Assembly (NCBI RefSeq): GCF_900323885.1
Contig: NZ_OOHJ01000030.1
Span: 434,001 to 498,000 of the forward strand
Length of the DNA: 64,000 bases
Source of the DNA: [Actinomadura] parvosata subsp. kistnae
GTDB lineage: Bacteria > Actinomycetota > Actinomycetes > Streptosporangiales > Streptosporangiaceae
Reading direction: 5' to 3'
The notes beneath the pieces are model-generated. The model was not told the origin of the DNA and searched no databases. It saw nothing but the letters and a program-made list of their open reading frames with translations. A program made the position numbers and the translations under genes. Shown here piece after piece: positions 45,082 to 52,915 of this stretch. The first letter of the stretch is position 1, and each line of letters starts with the position of its first letter.

Positions 45082-46116
45082 CTAGGAGATGTGCTGCGGA
45101 ACGCGGTCCGCGAGCCGCTTCCAGTCGTCACAGAATTTCAGCAGGACCGATCGCACGAGCGGCACGGAATGGGCCGGGACGGCCTCGGAGATGTGCTCCC
45201 AGCGCAGGGTGACGGCCTCGGCGGCGAGCAACATCCGCAGGAGCGTGCGGCCGGACTCGGTGGCCCGCAATGACGGGTCGCGGGTGAGCTTGCGCACCAG
45301 CGACAAGGTCTCGGACATGGCCTTGGCGACCTCTTTCCCCGAGGCCGCCCCTTTCCCCGAAGTGGCGCCTTTCCCCGGGGCCGCGCCGTCGGCGGACGCG
45401 CGGCGGTCCTGGCCGCGCAGGCGGTCGGGCACGGGGTCCTGGCCGCGGTCGAGGCGGTCGCGCACGTCGCGCACGGTGCCCACCGACAGGCCGGTCTTGC
45501 GCGACAGCTCGCGCAGGGAGATCTGGGAGTCGCCCGCCAGCAGGACGGCCGCGCTGCGGCGCCCCTCGACGCTGCTGGCAGGCCGGAGTCTGCCGTCCCG
45601 GCCCAGCCGGGTGGCCAGGCAGGACGCGCCGGCCTCGCGGCGTACCTTGCCCACGGTCTTGGAGCTGAGCCCGACCCGCTCGGCGATCGCGCGGTCGGAC
45701 CAGTCGGGGTGCGAGGCGATGATGCGCCGGGCGGCGGCCCTGCGCTCCTCGAGCGTCAGCGGCAGGCCGTGCCGCACGTTGAGCTGGACGGCCAGCACGA
45801 ACGCGTCGGCCTCGCTGCCGTCGAAGAAGCGCACGGCGATGTGCGACCAGCCGCACATCGTGGCCGCGCGCAGCCGGTGCATGCCGTCGATGACGCGCAT
45901 CGTGGGGCGGTGCACCAGGAGCGGCTCGGCGCCGCCGCCGGTCTCGGCCAGCCGGCGCACGTGCGCCGGGTCCTCGTGCCGCTCCCGGGGGGAGAAGGAC
46001 GGCAGCAGGTCGCCGATGGGGACGACTTCCTCCGGTAATTGGCGCAGCAGATCATCTCCCGCTGGCAGGGGAATCGCTTCATTTCGAACTGCTTCGGCTG
46101 TGGTGTGAAGGGTCAC
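45082..46116 (-). CDS. StrR/ParB-like cluster-situated regulator
   Basis: 344 aa, GTG start with AGGAAGG ahead. N-terminal ParB-type domain (about 28-120): VVPIGDLLPS, PLLVHRPTMRVIDGMHRLRAATMCGW, then HTH segments WSDRAIAERVGLSSKTVGKVRREAG and LRELSRKTGLSVGTVRDVRDRL. The GMHR motif and double HTH are like StrR, NovG and related pathway activators rather than chromosome-segregation ParB. A Gly/Lys linker with GATSGKGAASGKE repeats precedes a C-terminal helical part. First gene of the phenazine operon, so it probably activates it. Confidence 0.85.
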   Translation of the reverse strand: MTLHTTAEAVRNEAIPLPAGDDLLRQLPEEVVPIGDLLPSFSPRERHEDPAHVRRLAETGGGAEPLLVHRPTMRVIDGMHRLRAATMCGWSHIAVRFFDGSEADAFVLAVQLNVRHGLPLTLEERRAAARRIIASHPDWSDRAIAERVGLSSKTVGKVRREAGASCLATRLGRDGRLRPASSVEGRRSAAVLLAGDSQISLRELSRKTGLSVGTVRDVRDRLDRGQDPVPDRLRGQDRRASADGAAPGKGATSGKGAASGKEVAKAMSETLSLVRKLTRDPSLRATESGRTLLRMLLAAEAVTLRWEHISEAVPAHSVPLVRSVLLKFCDDWKRLADRVPQHIS

Positions 46117-46543
46117 GGCTGGACCTTCCTAATGAAAGGAAACGGGACGGGAGCGCATTCTTCACGTCTGGCACGGCCATTCGTCAGCTTAAGGATCGAC
46201 CCTCGGTATAGCCAGTGCTCCGAGGTCTTCCCTGTTGACCGGCATTGGACAGTGCGGCGGAAAGCCGCCGACTCCGTGAATGGATCGCGCCCGCACGAGC
46301 ACGCCGGTTCTCGGATACGGGGGTCGCGTCGCGACGGGGGCACAGTGGCGGGAGGATGGAAGGATGAGAGGCATGTCGCACACTGCCCGCCGCCCTCCGG
46401 CAGCATCGTCCGCTGTCGTTCCACCGCCGCTGGTCAGATGACGCACCACCATCAGCACGACACCCCGTCCCCTGTCAAAACCACGCATATCGTGCGAGCG
46501 CTTTCCACCTGATACGACGCCCCGTCTCCAGGAAAGGTGACCG
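46117..46543. other. 427-bp divergent intergenic region
   Basis: Separates the StrR-like regulator (minus) from the ECF sigma gene (plus). It must hold promoters of both. Lower G+C than its surroundings, with no credible coding frame and no tRNA-like fold seen. Confidence 0.6.
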
Positions 46544-47437
46544 ATGGACACTCAGGCCGAACTGGCCGCCCACTTCGATCACTCCCGCAAGCGGTTGCGC
46601 AACATCGCGTACCGGATGCTCGGCTCGGCCGACGAGGCCGACGACGCGACGCAGGAGGCGTGGCTGAGGGCCTCCTCGGCCTACACCTCCGCGGTCGGCA
46701 ACGTGCAGGCCTGGCTCACGACGATCGTCGCCCGCATCTGCCTGGACATGCTGCGCTCGCGCCAGCGCCGCAGGGAGGACTACACCGACCTCGGCGAGCT
46801 CGACCAGCTCGCCCCGCCCAGCGACGTGGCCGACCCGGAGGACGAGGCGGTGCTCGCCGACTCGGTCGGGCTGGCGCTGCTCGTCGTCCTCGACACGCTC
46901 ACGCCCGCCGAGCGGGTCGCGTTCGTGCTGCACGACCTGTTCGCCGTGCCGTTCGGTGAGATCGCCGGCATCGTCGAGCGCACCCCGTCGGCGGCCAAGA
47001 AGCTCGCCAGCCGGGCGCGGCAGCGCGTGCACGGCAACACCGGCGTGCCGCCGGCCGACTTCGCCCGCCGGCGCAAGGTGGTGGAGGCGTTCCTGGCCGC
47101 CTCACGCGCCGGAGACCTGGAGGGCCTCATGGCCGTCCTGGCGCCCGACGTGGTGCGCAGGGGCGACCGGGTCGCGCTGCCGGCGCAGGAGGAGCTGGAG
47201 GTGCGCGGCGCGCGCCGCATCGCGGAGGAGACGCTCACCAACAGCGGCCGGGCCCACTTCGCCGAGCCCATCCTCGTCGGCGGGGAGCTCGGCATCGTGG
47301 TGGCGCCGCGCGGGCGGCTGCGCCTCGTGCTGCTGCTCGGCATCGACGACGACCGGATCACCTCGGTGGAGGTCATCGGCGAGCCGGAGCGCCTGCGCGA
47401 GCTCGACCTCGCCCTGCCCGGCCACCCCGACTCCTGA
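46544..47437 (+). CDS. ECF sigma factor with SnoaL-like C-terminal extension (ECF41/SigJ type)
   Basis: 297 aa. Region 2: RLRNIAYRMLGSADEADDATQEAWLR; region 4: LTPAERVAFVLHDLFAVPFGEIAGIVERTPSAAKKLASRARQRV; then about 105 residues (FARRRKVVEAFLAASRAGDLEGLMAVLAPDVV) of a SnoaL/NTF2-like domain that in this group adjusts activity in place of a separate anti-sigma factor. GGAAAGG lies before the ATG. A strong hairpin follows. Confidence 0.92.
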   Translation: MDTQAELAAHFDHSRKRLRNIAYRMLGSADEADDATQEAWLRASSAYTSAVGNVQAWLTTIVARICLDMLRSRQRRREDYTDLGELDQLAPPSDVADPEDEAVLADSVGLALLVVLDTLTPAERVAFVLHDLFAVPFGEIAGIVERTPSAAKKLASRARQRVHGNTGVPPADFARRRKVVEAFLAASRAGDLEGLMAVLAPDVVRRGDRVALPAQEELEVRGARRIAEETLTNSGRAHFAEPILVGGELGIVVAPRGRLRLVLLLGIDDDRITSVEVIGEPERLRELDLALPGHPDS

Positions 47438-47454
47438 TCGGCCGGGCGCGTCCA

Positions 47455-47496
47455 GCGGGGTGTGCAACCATGCGCTTCCACAGTTGCACACCCCGC
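47455..47496. terminator. bidirectional hairpin terminator
   Basis: Perfect 14-bp stem GCGGGGTGTGCAAC / GTTGCACACCCCGC with a 14-nt loop, placed between the stop of the sigma gene (47437) and the convergent stop at 47499. Confidence 0.85.
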
Positions 47497-47498
47497 GG

Positions 47499-48074
47499 CT
47501 AGCGCGGCGGCCGCACCTGGCCGCGGATCCTGAACCGGGCCTCGCCGTCGAGGCGGCGGACCTTCTCCTCCGGCTTGCGGGTGACCGCGGCGATGTCGGC
47601 GTAGGAGAACCCGAAGCCGTGGCGCAGCAGGAACACCAGCCGCTCGTCGGCGCGCAGCGCCCACATGGCGGTGCTGAGCGCCGCCGACACCGACTCGGCC
47701 AGGCTCAGCCCCGGCTCGTCCCGCAGCGGCTCGGGCAGCCACGGCCCGATGTGCTCCTCGCCGGCCTGCCGCGCGGCGCGCAGGCGGGCCAGCGCCAGCG
47801 TGGTGGCCAGGCGGGTCAGCTCGCTCTCCGGCCGCCCGGCGGGCTCGCCCGCCGGGGCCCGCCAGCGGGCCCGGGTCTCGCTGACCACCTCCTCGGCCGC
47901 CTCGGCATCGCCGAGCATGCTGAGGACCACCGCCCGCAGCAGCGGCTCGTGCTGCTCGAACGCCCGCGCCGGCGCATCGCCTTCGTCGTCCGGCGGGCCT
48001 GGGGGATGCTCGGTCGCCATGGTCTGATGATCCGTTCTGTACGGGGCGGAGCGCCAGTACGACGGCGATGTCAT
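47499..48074 (-). CDS. sigma-70-like protein, divergent ECF type
   Basis: 191 aa from ATG 48074; ATG 48020 (173 aa) is an alternative. FEQHEPLLRAVVLSMLGDAEAAEEVVSETRARW resembles a weak sigma region 2 and LRADERLVFLLRHGFGFSYADIAAVTRKPEEKVRRLDGEARFRI a region 4. The extension typical of SigJ is missing. It may be a degenerate ECF factor or a related DNA-binding protein. Confidence 0.65.
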   Translation of the reverse strand: MTSPSYWRSAPYRTDHQTMATEHPPGPPDDEGDAPARAFEQHEPLLRAVVLSMLGDAEAAEEVVSETRARWRAPAGEPAGRPESELTRLATTLALARLRAARQAGEEHIGPWLPEPLRDEPGLSLAESVSAALSTAMWALRADERLVFLLRHGFGFSYADIAAVTRKPEEKVRRLDGEARFRIRGQVRPPR

Positions 48075-48278
48075 GCTTGCCGGTGTTCCTCCTCAGGGGA
48101 AGGGCCCCCGCTCCGGGCCGGTAATGCGGGTGGGCATGCCGACGGCCGGCGGGGCGCGCTGCCGTCGCGCCCGCGCCGGACGTGAGAGCGGGACCATGTT
48201 GGAACCGCTGCGGGGCCGTTACGGGGCCGGACCGTTGCGGGACCGGACCCGTCCTCGCCCTCCGGCCCCGCAACGGCG

Positions 48279-49922
48279 TCAGTGGGGCGGGAGCACGCCC
48301 TGCTTCTTCGGCGCGTGGCCGTTGCCCAGGGTCTCCGGCGCGTGGCCGTTGCCCAGCGGGACCTTCTCCCCGCCGTACGCCCTGGACATGCGGCCGCGCA
48401 GCCCGCCCAGCGGGCCCCGCAGGCGCTCGGGCAGCACGCCCGAGCCGTTCGCGCCGGCCGGGAGCGCCGGCACCGGCTCCTTGCCGCGCAGGTGCGCCTC
48501 GCTCTCCTCGGACAGCGGCGCGTGCACCTCGACGAACTCGCCGTGCGGCAACCGCTTGATCACGCCCGTCTCCACGCCGTGCGCGACGAGCGCCGCGTCG
48601 GACCGCTGCAGCCCCAGGCAGATGCGATAGGTGAGCACGTACGCCAGGACCGGCGCCGCGATGACGAGCACCCGGCCCGCGTAGGTGGTGGCGTTCAGGC
48701 TGATGTGGAACGTCGTGGACAGCTCGTCGTTCGCGCCGAACAACCACAGCACGCCGTAGAACGCGACGGCCGACATGCCGATCGCGGTGCGGTGCGGGTT
48801 GTTGCGCGGCCGGTCGGCGATGTGGTGCTCGCGGTGGTCGCCGGTGATCCAGCGCTCGGCGAACGGGTAGGCCGCCATCCCCACGACGATGATGCCCAGC
48901 GGCACCAGCGCCGGGATGATGACGCTCAGCGGCAGCGTGAAGCCCAGGACGTGGAGCTCCCACGGCGGCATGATGCGCAGCGCGCCTTCGAGGAAGGCCA
49001 GGTAGAAGTCCGGCTGCGAGCCCGCCGACACGTCGGCCGGCGTGTAGGGGCCGTACAGCCAGATGGGGTTGATCTGCGCGAACGTCGCGAGCCCGGCCAC
49101 CGTGCCCAGCGTGAACAGGAAGTACGCGCCCGACTTGGCCATGAACGCCGGGTAGAACGGCGCGCCCACCACGTTCCGGTTCGTGCGGCCCTTGCCCGGC
49201 ATCTGCGTGTGCTTCTGCACCCACATCAGCACCAGGTGCGCCGTGACCAGCGCCAGGATGATGCCCGGGATGAGCAGGATGTGGATGGAGTAGAACCGCG
49301 AGATGACCTCATCGCCCGGATACTCCCCGCCGAACAGGAAGAACCGGATGTACGTCCCCACCAGCGGCAGCGAGATCACCACCCCCTCGGTCACCCGCAA
49401 CCCGGCCCCGGACAGCAGGTCGTCGGGCAGCGAGTAGCCGGTCAGTCCCTCGAACAGGGCCAGCGTCAGCAGCGCCACGCCGATGATCCAGTTGATCTCG
49501 CGCGGCTTGCGGTACGCGCCGGTGAAGAACACGCGCAGCGCGTGCACCATCATCCCGGCCACGAACAGCAGCGCCGCCCAATGGTGCATCTGCCGGATGA
49601 GCAGGCCGCCGCGCACGTCGAAGCTGATCTCCAGCGACGACGCGTACGCCTCGGACATCATGACGCCCTTGAGCGGCGCGTACGAGCCGTCGTAGACGAC
49701 CTCCGTCATGCTGGGCTTGAACCAGAGCGTCAGGAACGTCCCGGTCAGCAGCAGGATGACGAACGAGTAGAGCGCGATCTCACCCAGCAGGAACGACCAG
49801 TGGTCCGGGAAGATCTTGCGCAGGTTCCGCTTGAGGAAGCCGGCTCCGCCCAGGCGATCGTCGAGGAAGCCCGACGGCCGGGCGACGGCTTTCGGGACGG
49901 TCCTCATCGCGCTGTCGCTCAC
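48279..49922 (-). CDS. qcrB: cytochrome bc1 complex cytochrome b subunit (isolated copy)
   Basis: 547 aa membrane protein. Haem-ligand pairs appear in QMHHWAALLFVAGMMVHALRVFF and FYSIHILLIPGIILALVTAHLVLM; the N-terminus KIFPDHWSFLLGEIALYSFVILLLTG and the Qo-site region (INPIWLYGPYTPADVS) are those of actinobacterial QcrB. About eight to nine membrane helices; a soluble C-terminal tail of about 100 residues ends with two GNGHAP repeats. The normal partners qcrC and qcrA are not adjacent, so this is probably a second copy. Membrane role: quinol oxidation at the bc1 complex if it can assemble. Confidence 0.9.
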   Translation of the reverse strand: MSDSAMRTVPKAVARPSGFLDDRLGGAGFLKRNLRKIFPDHWSFLLGEIALYSFVILLLTGTFLTLWFKPSMTEVVYDGSYAPLKGVMMSEAYASSLEISFDVRGGLLIRQMHHWAALLFVAGMMVHALRVFFTGAYRKPREINWIIGVALLTLALFEGLTGYSLPDDLLSGAGLRVTEGVVISLPLVGTYIRFFLFGGEYPGDEVISRFYSIHILLIPGIILALVTAHLVLMWVQKHTQMPGKGRTNRNVVGAPFYPAFMAKSGAYFLFTLGTVAGLATFAQINPIWLYGPYTPADVSAGSQPDFYLAFLEGALRIMPPWELHVLGFTLPLSVIIPALVPLGIIVVGMAAYPFAERWITGDHREHHIADRPRNNPHRTAIGMSAVAFYGVLWLFGANDELSTTFHISLNATTYAGRVLVIAAPVLAYVLTYRICLGLQRSDAALVAHGVETGVIKRLPHGEFVEVHAPLSEESEAHLRGKEPVPALPAGANGSGVLPERLRGPLGGLRGRMSRAYGGEKVPLGNGHAPETLGNGHAPKKQGVLPPH

Positions 49923-50088
49923 GCCTTACCTCCCTTCTCGCGTACCAGTGCCTCCTTCTAGGTAGACGACGGGGGCGGGGAAGAGGTGACGCGCCTCGTC
50001 CGTCCCCCTAGGGATTTCCCCGGGTGAGACCCTGGCGCGTTCCCCTCGCTCCGCCGTCTTCAATGGTCGATGAGGACAGGGAGGGAAC

Positions 50089-50307
50089 ATGGCGTCTGAC
50101 AGCGGGTTCGAGCAGGGTGGCGGCCGGGTGGTGCAGGTCACCATCCCGGCGGAGGTCGCCTTCGACCTGGAGCGGTTCCAGAGCGTGCAGAAGGAGATAC
50201 TCGGCCGCCTCGGCTGCCGGGGCTGCTGCTCGGGCTGGGACATCCGGTACGAGCTCCAGCGCAGGTTCCTCGTCAACGAGAAGCTCGAGATCCGCGAGCC
50301 CGGATGA
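50089..50307 (+). CDS. small Cys-rich peptide, candidate RiPP precursor for the MNIO next door
   Basis: 72 aa with GGGAGG four bases before the ATG. The first 45 residues could act as leader (VVQVTIPAEVAFDLERFQSVQKEILGRL is amphipathic), followed by a compact motif GCRGCCSGWDIRYELQ with three Cys in CxxCC. Its stop overlaps the MNIO start (ATGA), so both are made together. MNIO enzymes modify Cys or Asp/Asn in short ribosomal peptides (methanobactin, 3-thiaglutamate and others), which makes this the likely substrate. A small metal-binding or electron-transfer protein is the alternative. The 27 residues after the Cys motif would be a follower or part of the product. Confidence 0.7.
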   Translation: MASDSGFEQGGGRVVQVTIPAEVAFDLERFQSVQKEILGRLGCRGCCSGWDIRYELQRRFLVNEKLEIREPG

Positions 50308-51644
50308 GCGACCTCCAGGACCTGCGGGAGCTGCCGGAGCTGGGGGTCGGGCTGGTCTACTGGCCCGAGCACGACGGGCTGCTCGACCTGGTGGACGTGG
50401 TCGAGGTGGAGCCGCAGGTGTTCTGGTTCCCGGCTCGGGCGCCGGGCGGGCCGTACGAGCTGGACGCGCGCGCGTTCCAACGGCTCGCGCGGATCCCGAA
50501 GCCCAAGCTCGTGCACGGCGTGGGGTGTCCGGTGGGCGGCACGGTGGCCGACGAGCGCCACCTGCGGCCCTTCGCCGACTCCGTCGCGCTGCTCCAGGCG
50601 GCGTGGGCCAGCGAGCATCTCAGCTTCAACCAGGCCGGCCCCCATGACCTGGGCTTCCTGCTGCCGCCCGTGCAGAGCGAGGAGGGCATCGCCCTCGCCG
50701 TCGCCAACATCCGCAGGATGCGCGAGCTCCTGCCGGTGCCGTTCGCCTTCGAGACCGGCGTCAGCTATCTGCGGCCGGTGCCGGGCGAGCTGCCCGACGG
50801 CACGTTCTTCGCCGCGGTCGCCCGCGCGGCCGGCTGCGGGATCCTGCTCGACCTGCACAACCTCTGGGCGAACGAGCGCAACGGCCGCCAGCGCGTCCTC
50901 GACGTGGTGTCCGAGCTGCCCCTGGAACGGGTGATCGAGGTGCATCTCGCCGGTGGCCAGGAGTACGCCGGCTACTGGGTGGACGCCCACTCCGGGCCCG
51001 TCGCGCCGGAGGTCATGGAGTGCGCCCGCCAGGTGATCCCCCGGCTGCCGAACCTCAAGGCCGTCGTCTACGAGGTGATGCCGGACAGCGCCCCGCCGGC
51101 GGAGGAGACCCGCGACCAGCTGCGTGAGCTGCGCGAGCTGTGGAAGTCGCGCGGCAGCGCCGCCACCCCCACACCCCCGGCGCCGGCGGTCTGGGAGCAC
51201 GCCCTCGCCACGGCCCTCCAGAGCCGGGGCGCCGTCGCGGACCCCGGCATCGCGGTCTTACGCGAGCTCATCGCCTCCGTCCGCGCCGGGAAGGTCGCCG
51301 ACGCCCTCCCGCTCACGACGCGGCTGCTCCTGCTGACGCTCGGCGGCGCGGCCGTGGACGAGCTGTTCGCCGGTTTCTGGACCGCCACCCCTTCGCAGCC
51401 GATGGCCGCCGACGAGGCCCGGCGCTTCGCCGCCCACGTCGGCGACCTGCCGCTGGAGGTGCCCCATCTGCGGGAGGTGATGGCGTTCGAGCTGGCCGCC
51501 CAGCAGGCCGTGCTCACCGGCCGGGCGCAGGCGGTCTCGTTCGGCGTCGATCCCGGCCCGGTGCTCACGTCCCTCCTCGAGGGACGCCTTCCGTCCGCGC
51601 AGCCGCCAGGCAGCTACGAGATCACGGTGAGCCCTCCGCCCTGA
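50304..51644 (+). CDS. DUF692/MNIO protein with fused partner-like C-terminal domain
   Basis: 446 aa. Residues about 1-285 are the TIM-barrel MNIO fold: ELGVGLVYWPEH, KLVHGVGCPVGG, WASEHLSFNQ, FAFETGVSYL, ILLDLHNLWANERNG, VIEVHLAGG and YWVDAHSGPV keep most His/Glu/Asn/Asp positions that bind two or three irons. In most MNIO proteins the Glu motif reads ENVS; here it is ETGVS. Residues about 300-446 (FWTATPSQPMAADEARRFAAHVGDLPLEVPHLREVMAFELA, read in parts) resemble the separate partner protein (DUF2063/MbnC/TglI type) that presents the peptide, so the two appear fused. It is coupled to the Cys-rich peptide gene. No exporter or protease follows. Confidence 0.8.
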   Translation: MSDLQDLRELPELGVGLVYWPEHDGLLDLVDVVEVEPQVFWFPARAPGGPYELDARAFQRLARIPKPKLVHGVGCPVGGTVADERHLRPFADSVALLQAAWASEHLSFNQAGPHDLGFLLPPVQSEEGIALAVANIRRMRELLPVPFAFETGVSYLRPVPGELPDGTFFAAVARAAGCGILLDLHNLWANERNGRQRVLDVVSELPLERVIEVHLAGGQEYAGYWVDAHSGPVAPEVMECARQVIPRLPNLKAVVYEVMPDSAPPAEETRDQLRELRELWKSRGSAATPTPPAPAVWEHALATALQSRGAVADPGIAVLRELIASVRAGKVADALPLTTRLLLLTLGGAAVDELFAGFWTATPSQPMAADEARRFAAHVGDLPLEVPHLREVMAFELAAQQAVLTGRAQAVSFGVDPGPVLTSLLEGRLPSAQPPGSYEITVSPPP

Positions 51645-51998
51645 AGAGGCCCGTCGCGGAACCGTTCGTGCGGGCGGGTGATCTCCGGCGAGCGGACGTG
51701 CGCCCGCCGCACGGCGGCCGGATGCACCGCGCCGCCGTGCCGCTCGGCCGACGCGCGTGTACGGAACGGATACATCTCGCTACCCCGAGACCATACGACG
51801 AACTGACTTTCCTGCATCAGGGTTCGGCCATAAGCTCGACGGCGACGGCACGAGGCCGCCGCATCACTTCTGCCTACCTGACAAGACGGTGATGATCGCG
51901 ATGGCTCCGCCTCCCATGCCCCCGCACTCCGGCGCGCAAGCCGCGATCACGGCCCAGCCGCGCCCCGCCGCACCGTCGCCGCAACCGCGGAGGCTGTC
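51645..51998. other. 354-bp intergenic region
   Basis: Between the MNIO stop and the STAS gene. It holds the promoter of the STAS gene and GGAGG at its ribosome site. A plus-strand frame 51757-52002 is open but has atypical composition and overlaps the STAS start; I see no supported gene or RNA here. Confidence 0.5.
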
Positions 51999-52367
51999 AT
52001 GAAGCTGACCCACCGTTACCAGTCCGGCGCGTGCGTGCTCACGATCGACGGCGAGGTCGACGTCACCACCTCCCATGAGCTGGAGACCTACCTCGACCTG
52101 GTGCGCCGCAGCCTGGACGACCACCTCGTCGTCGACGCCGGCCGCCTGTCCTTCCTGGACAGCTCCGGCCTGACCGTGCTGCTGGCCGCCGCGATCCTCG
52201 CCCAGGCCCGCGGCGCCGCCGTCCACCTCGTCGGGCTGCAACCGCGGGTGGCCCGGATCCTGGAGATCACCGGCGCCATGGTCGCCATCCGCACCCACGA
52301 GGACGTCGAACAGGCGCTGACCGCGGCGGGAAGCATGAGCGGAAGCGGAGTCGCCGAACCGGTCTGA
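51999..52367 (+). CDS. STAS-domain anti-sigma factor antagonist
   Basis: 122 aa. VLTIDGEVDVTTSHELETYLD and LVVDAGRLSFLDSSGLTVLLAAAILAQARG are the fold's signature; the first Ser of DSSGL is the phosphorylation site by which a kinase anti-sigma factor would switch it. GGAGG lies five bases before the ATG. No anti-sigma kinase is adjacent. Likely part of the SigB/SigF-type stress network. Confidence 0.9.
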   Translation: MKLTHRYQSGACVLTIDGEVDVTTSHELETYLDLVRRSLDDHLVVDAGRLSFLDSSGLTVLLAAAILAQARGAAVHLVGLQPRVARILEITGAMVAIRTHEDVEQALTAAGSMSGSGVAEPV

Positions 52368-52375
52368 CGCCTTGG

Positions 52376-52789
52376 TCAGGAGGAGAAGCGGTTCACCCTC
52401 TCCGGGTGGACGACGATGCGCAGCACGCCCCCGGCCCGCCACTCGTCGAGGAACTTCTGGCGGTTCGGGTCGCTCATGTCCCAGTAGCGGGCGGCGAGCC
52501 GGGCCGCGAGCTCGGCGCCGCCCTCCTCGTGGAGGGTGACGCAGCCCTCGACCGACACCCAGTGCTCGGGCTCGCCGGGCGGAGCCGCGACGACGACGGA
52601 GGCGCGGGGATGCTCGCGGAGGCGGTCGAGCTTGGGCGCACCCCGGACGGAGAACAGCTGCAGGTCGCCGTCGCCGGTGACCTCGAACCACACCGGGCGC
52701 GGCGCGGGCCAGCGATCGCCGCGCGGCGCGACGGTGAGGAAGGCGTAGAGCGGCCGGGCGAGCAGGTCAAGATCCTCATCGCGGAACAT
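52376..52789 (-). CDS. PPOX-class flavin/F420-binding protein
   Basis: 137 aa. FLTVAPRGDRWPAPRPVWFEVTGDGDLQLFSVRGAPKLDRLREHPRASVVV (read in parts) is the split-barrel pattern of pyridoxamine-phosphate-oxidase-like proteins; actinomycete members often bind F420 or FMN. The substrate is unknown. Divergent from the ABC exporter across a large inverted repeat, so the two may share control. Confidence 0.8.
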   Translation of the reverse strand: MFRDEDLDLLARPLYAFLTVAPRGDRWPAPRPVWFEVTGDGDLQLFSVRGAPKLDRLREHPRASVVVAAPPGEPEHWVSVEGCVTLHEEGGAELAARLAARYWDMSDPNRQKFLDEWRAGGVLRIVVHPERVNRFSS

Positions 52790-52822
52790 GGGATCACCTT
52801 ATGCCGACGACCCCCGCTTAAG

Positions 52823-52863
52823 CAACCGGAGTTGACTACGCTCAAATTAGTCAACTACGGTTG
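52823..52863. promoter_or_regulatory. 41-bp inverted repeat in the PPOX/ABC divergent promoter
   Basis: Two 16-bp arms (52823-52838 CAACCGGAGTTGACTA and 52848-52863 TAGTCAACTACGGTTG; 15 of 16 paired) around a 9-nt AT-rich centre. It is in the right place to control both the PPOX gene and the exporter. The form suits a dimeric TetR/MarR/PadR-type repressor; no such gene is adjacent. Confidence 0.7.
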
Positions 52864-52915
52864 CTCGCATGTCTGGAGAAACCGCATCCGTGTCGTCACC
52901 GGGAGAGGTGACGTC

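Noticed and set aside
45082..46116. ParB-like gene as a plasmid or chromosome partition gene
   Set aside because: No parA, parS-like sites or replication gene nearby; domain order and context fit a StrR-like pathway regulator.
46473..46500. TGTCAAA upstream of the ECF gene as an ECF41 autoregulatory promoter
   Set aside because: The known ECF41 promoter needs CGTC about 16 bases downstream; this is not present at the right spacing.
51757..52002. 81-codon plus-strand frame before the STAS gene
   Set aside because: Atypical composition, no ribosome site and overlap of its end with the STAS start; treated as intergenic.
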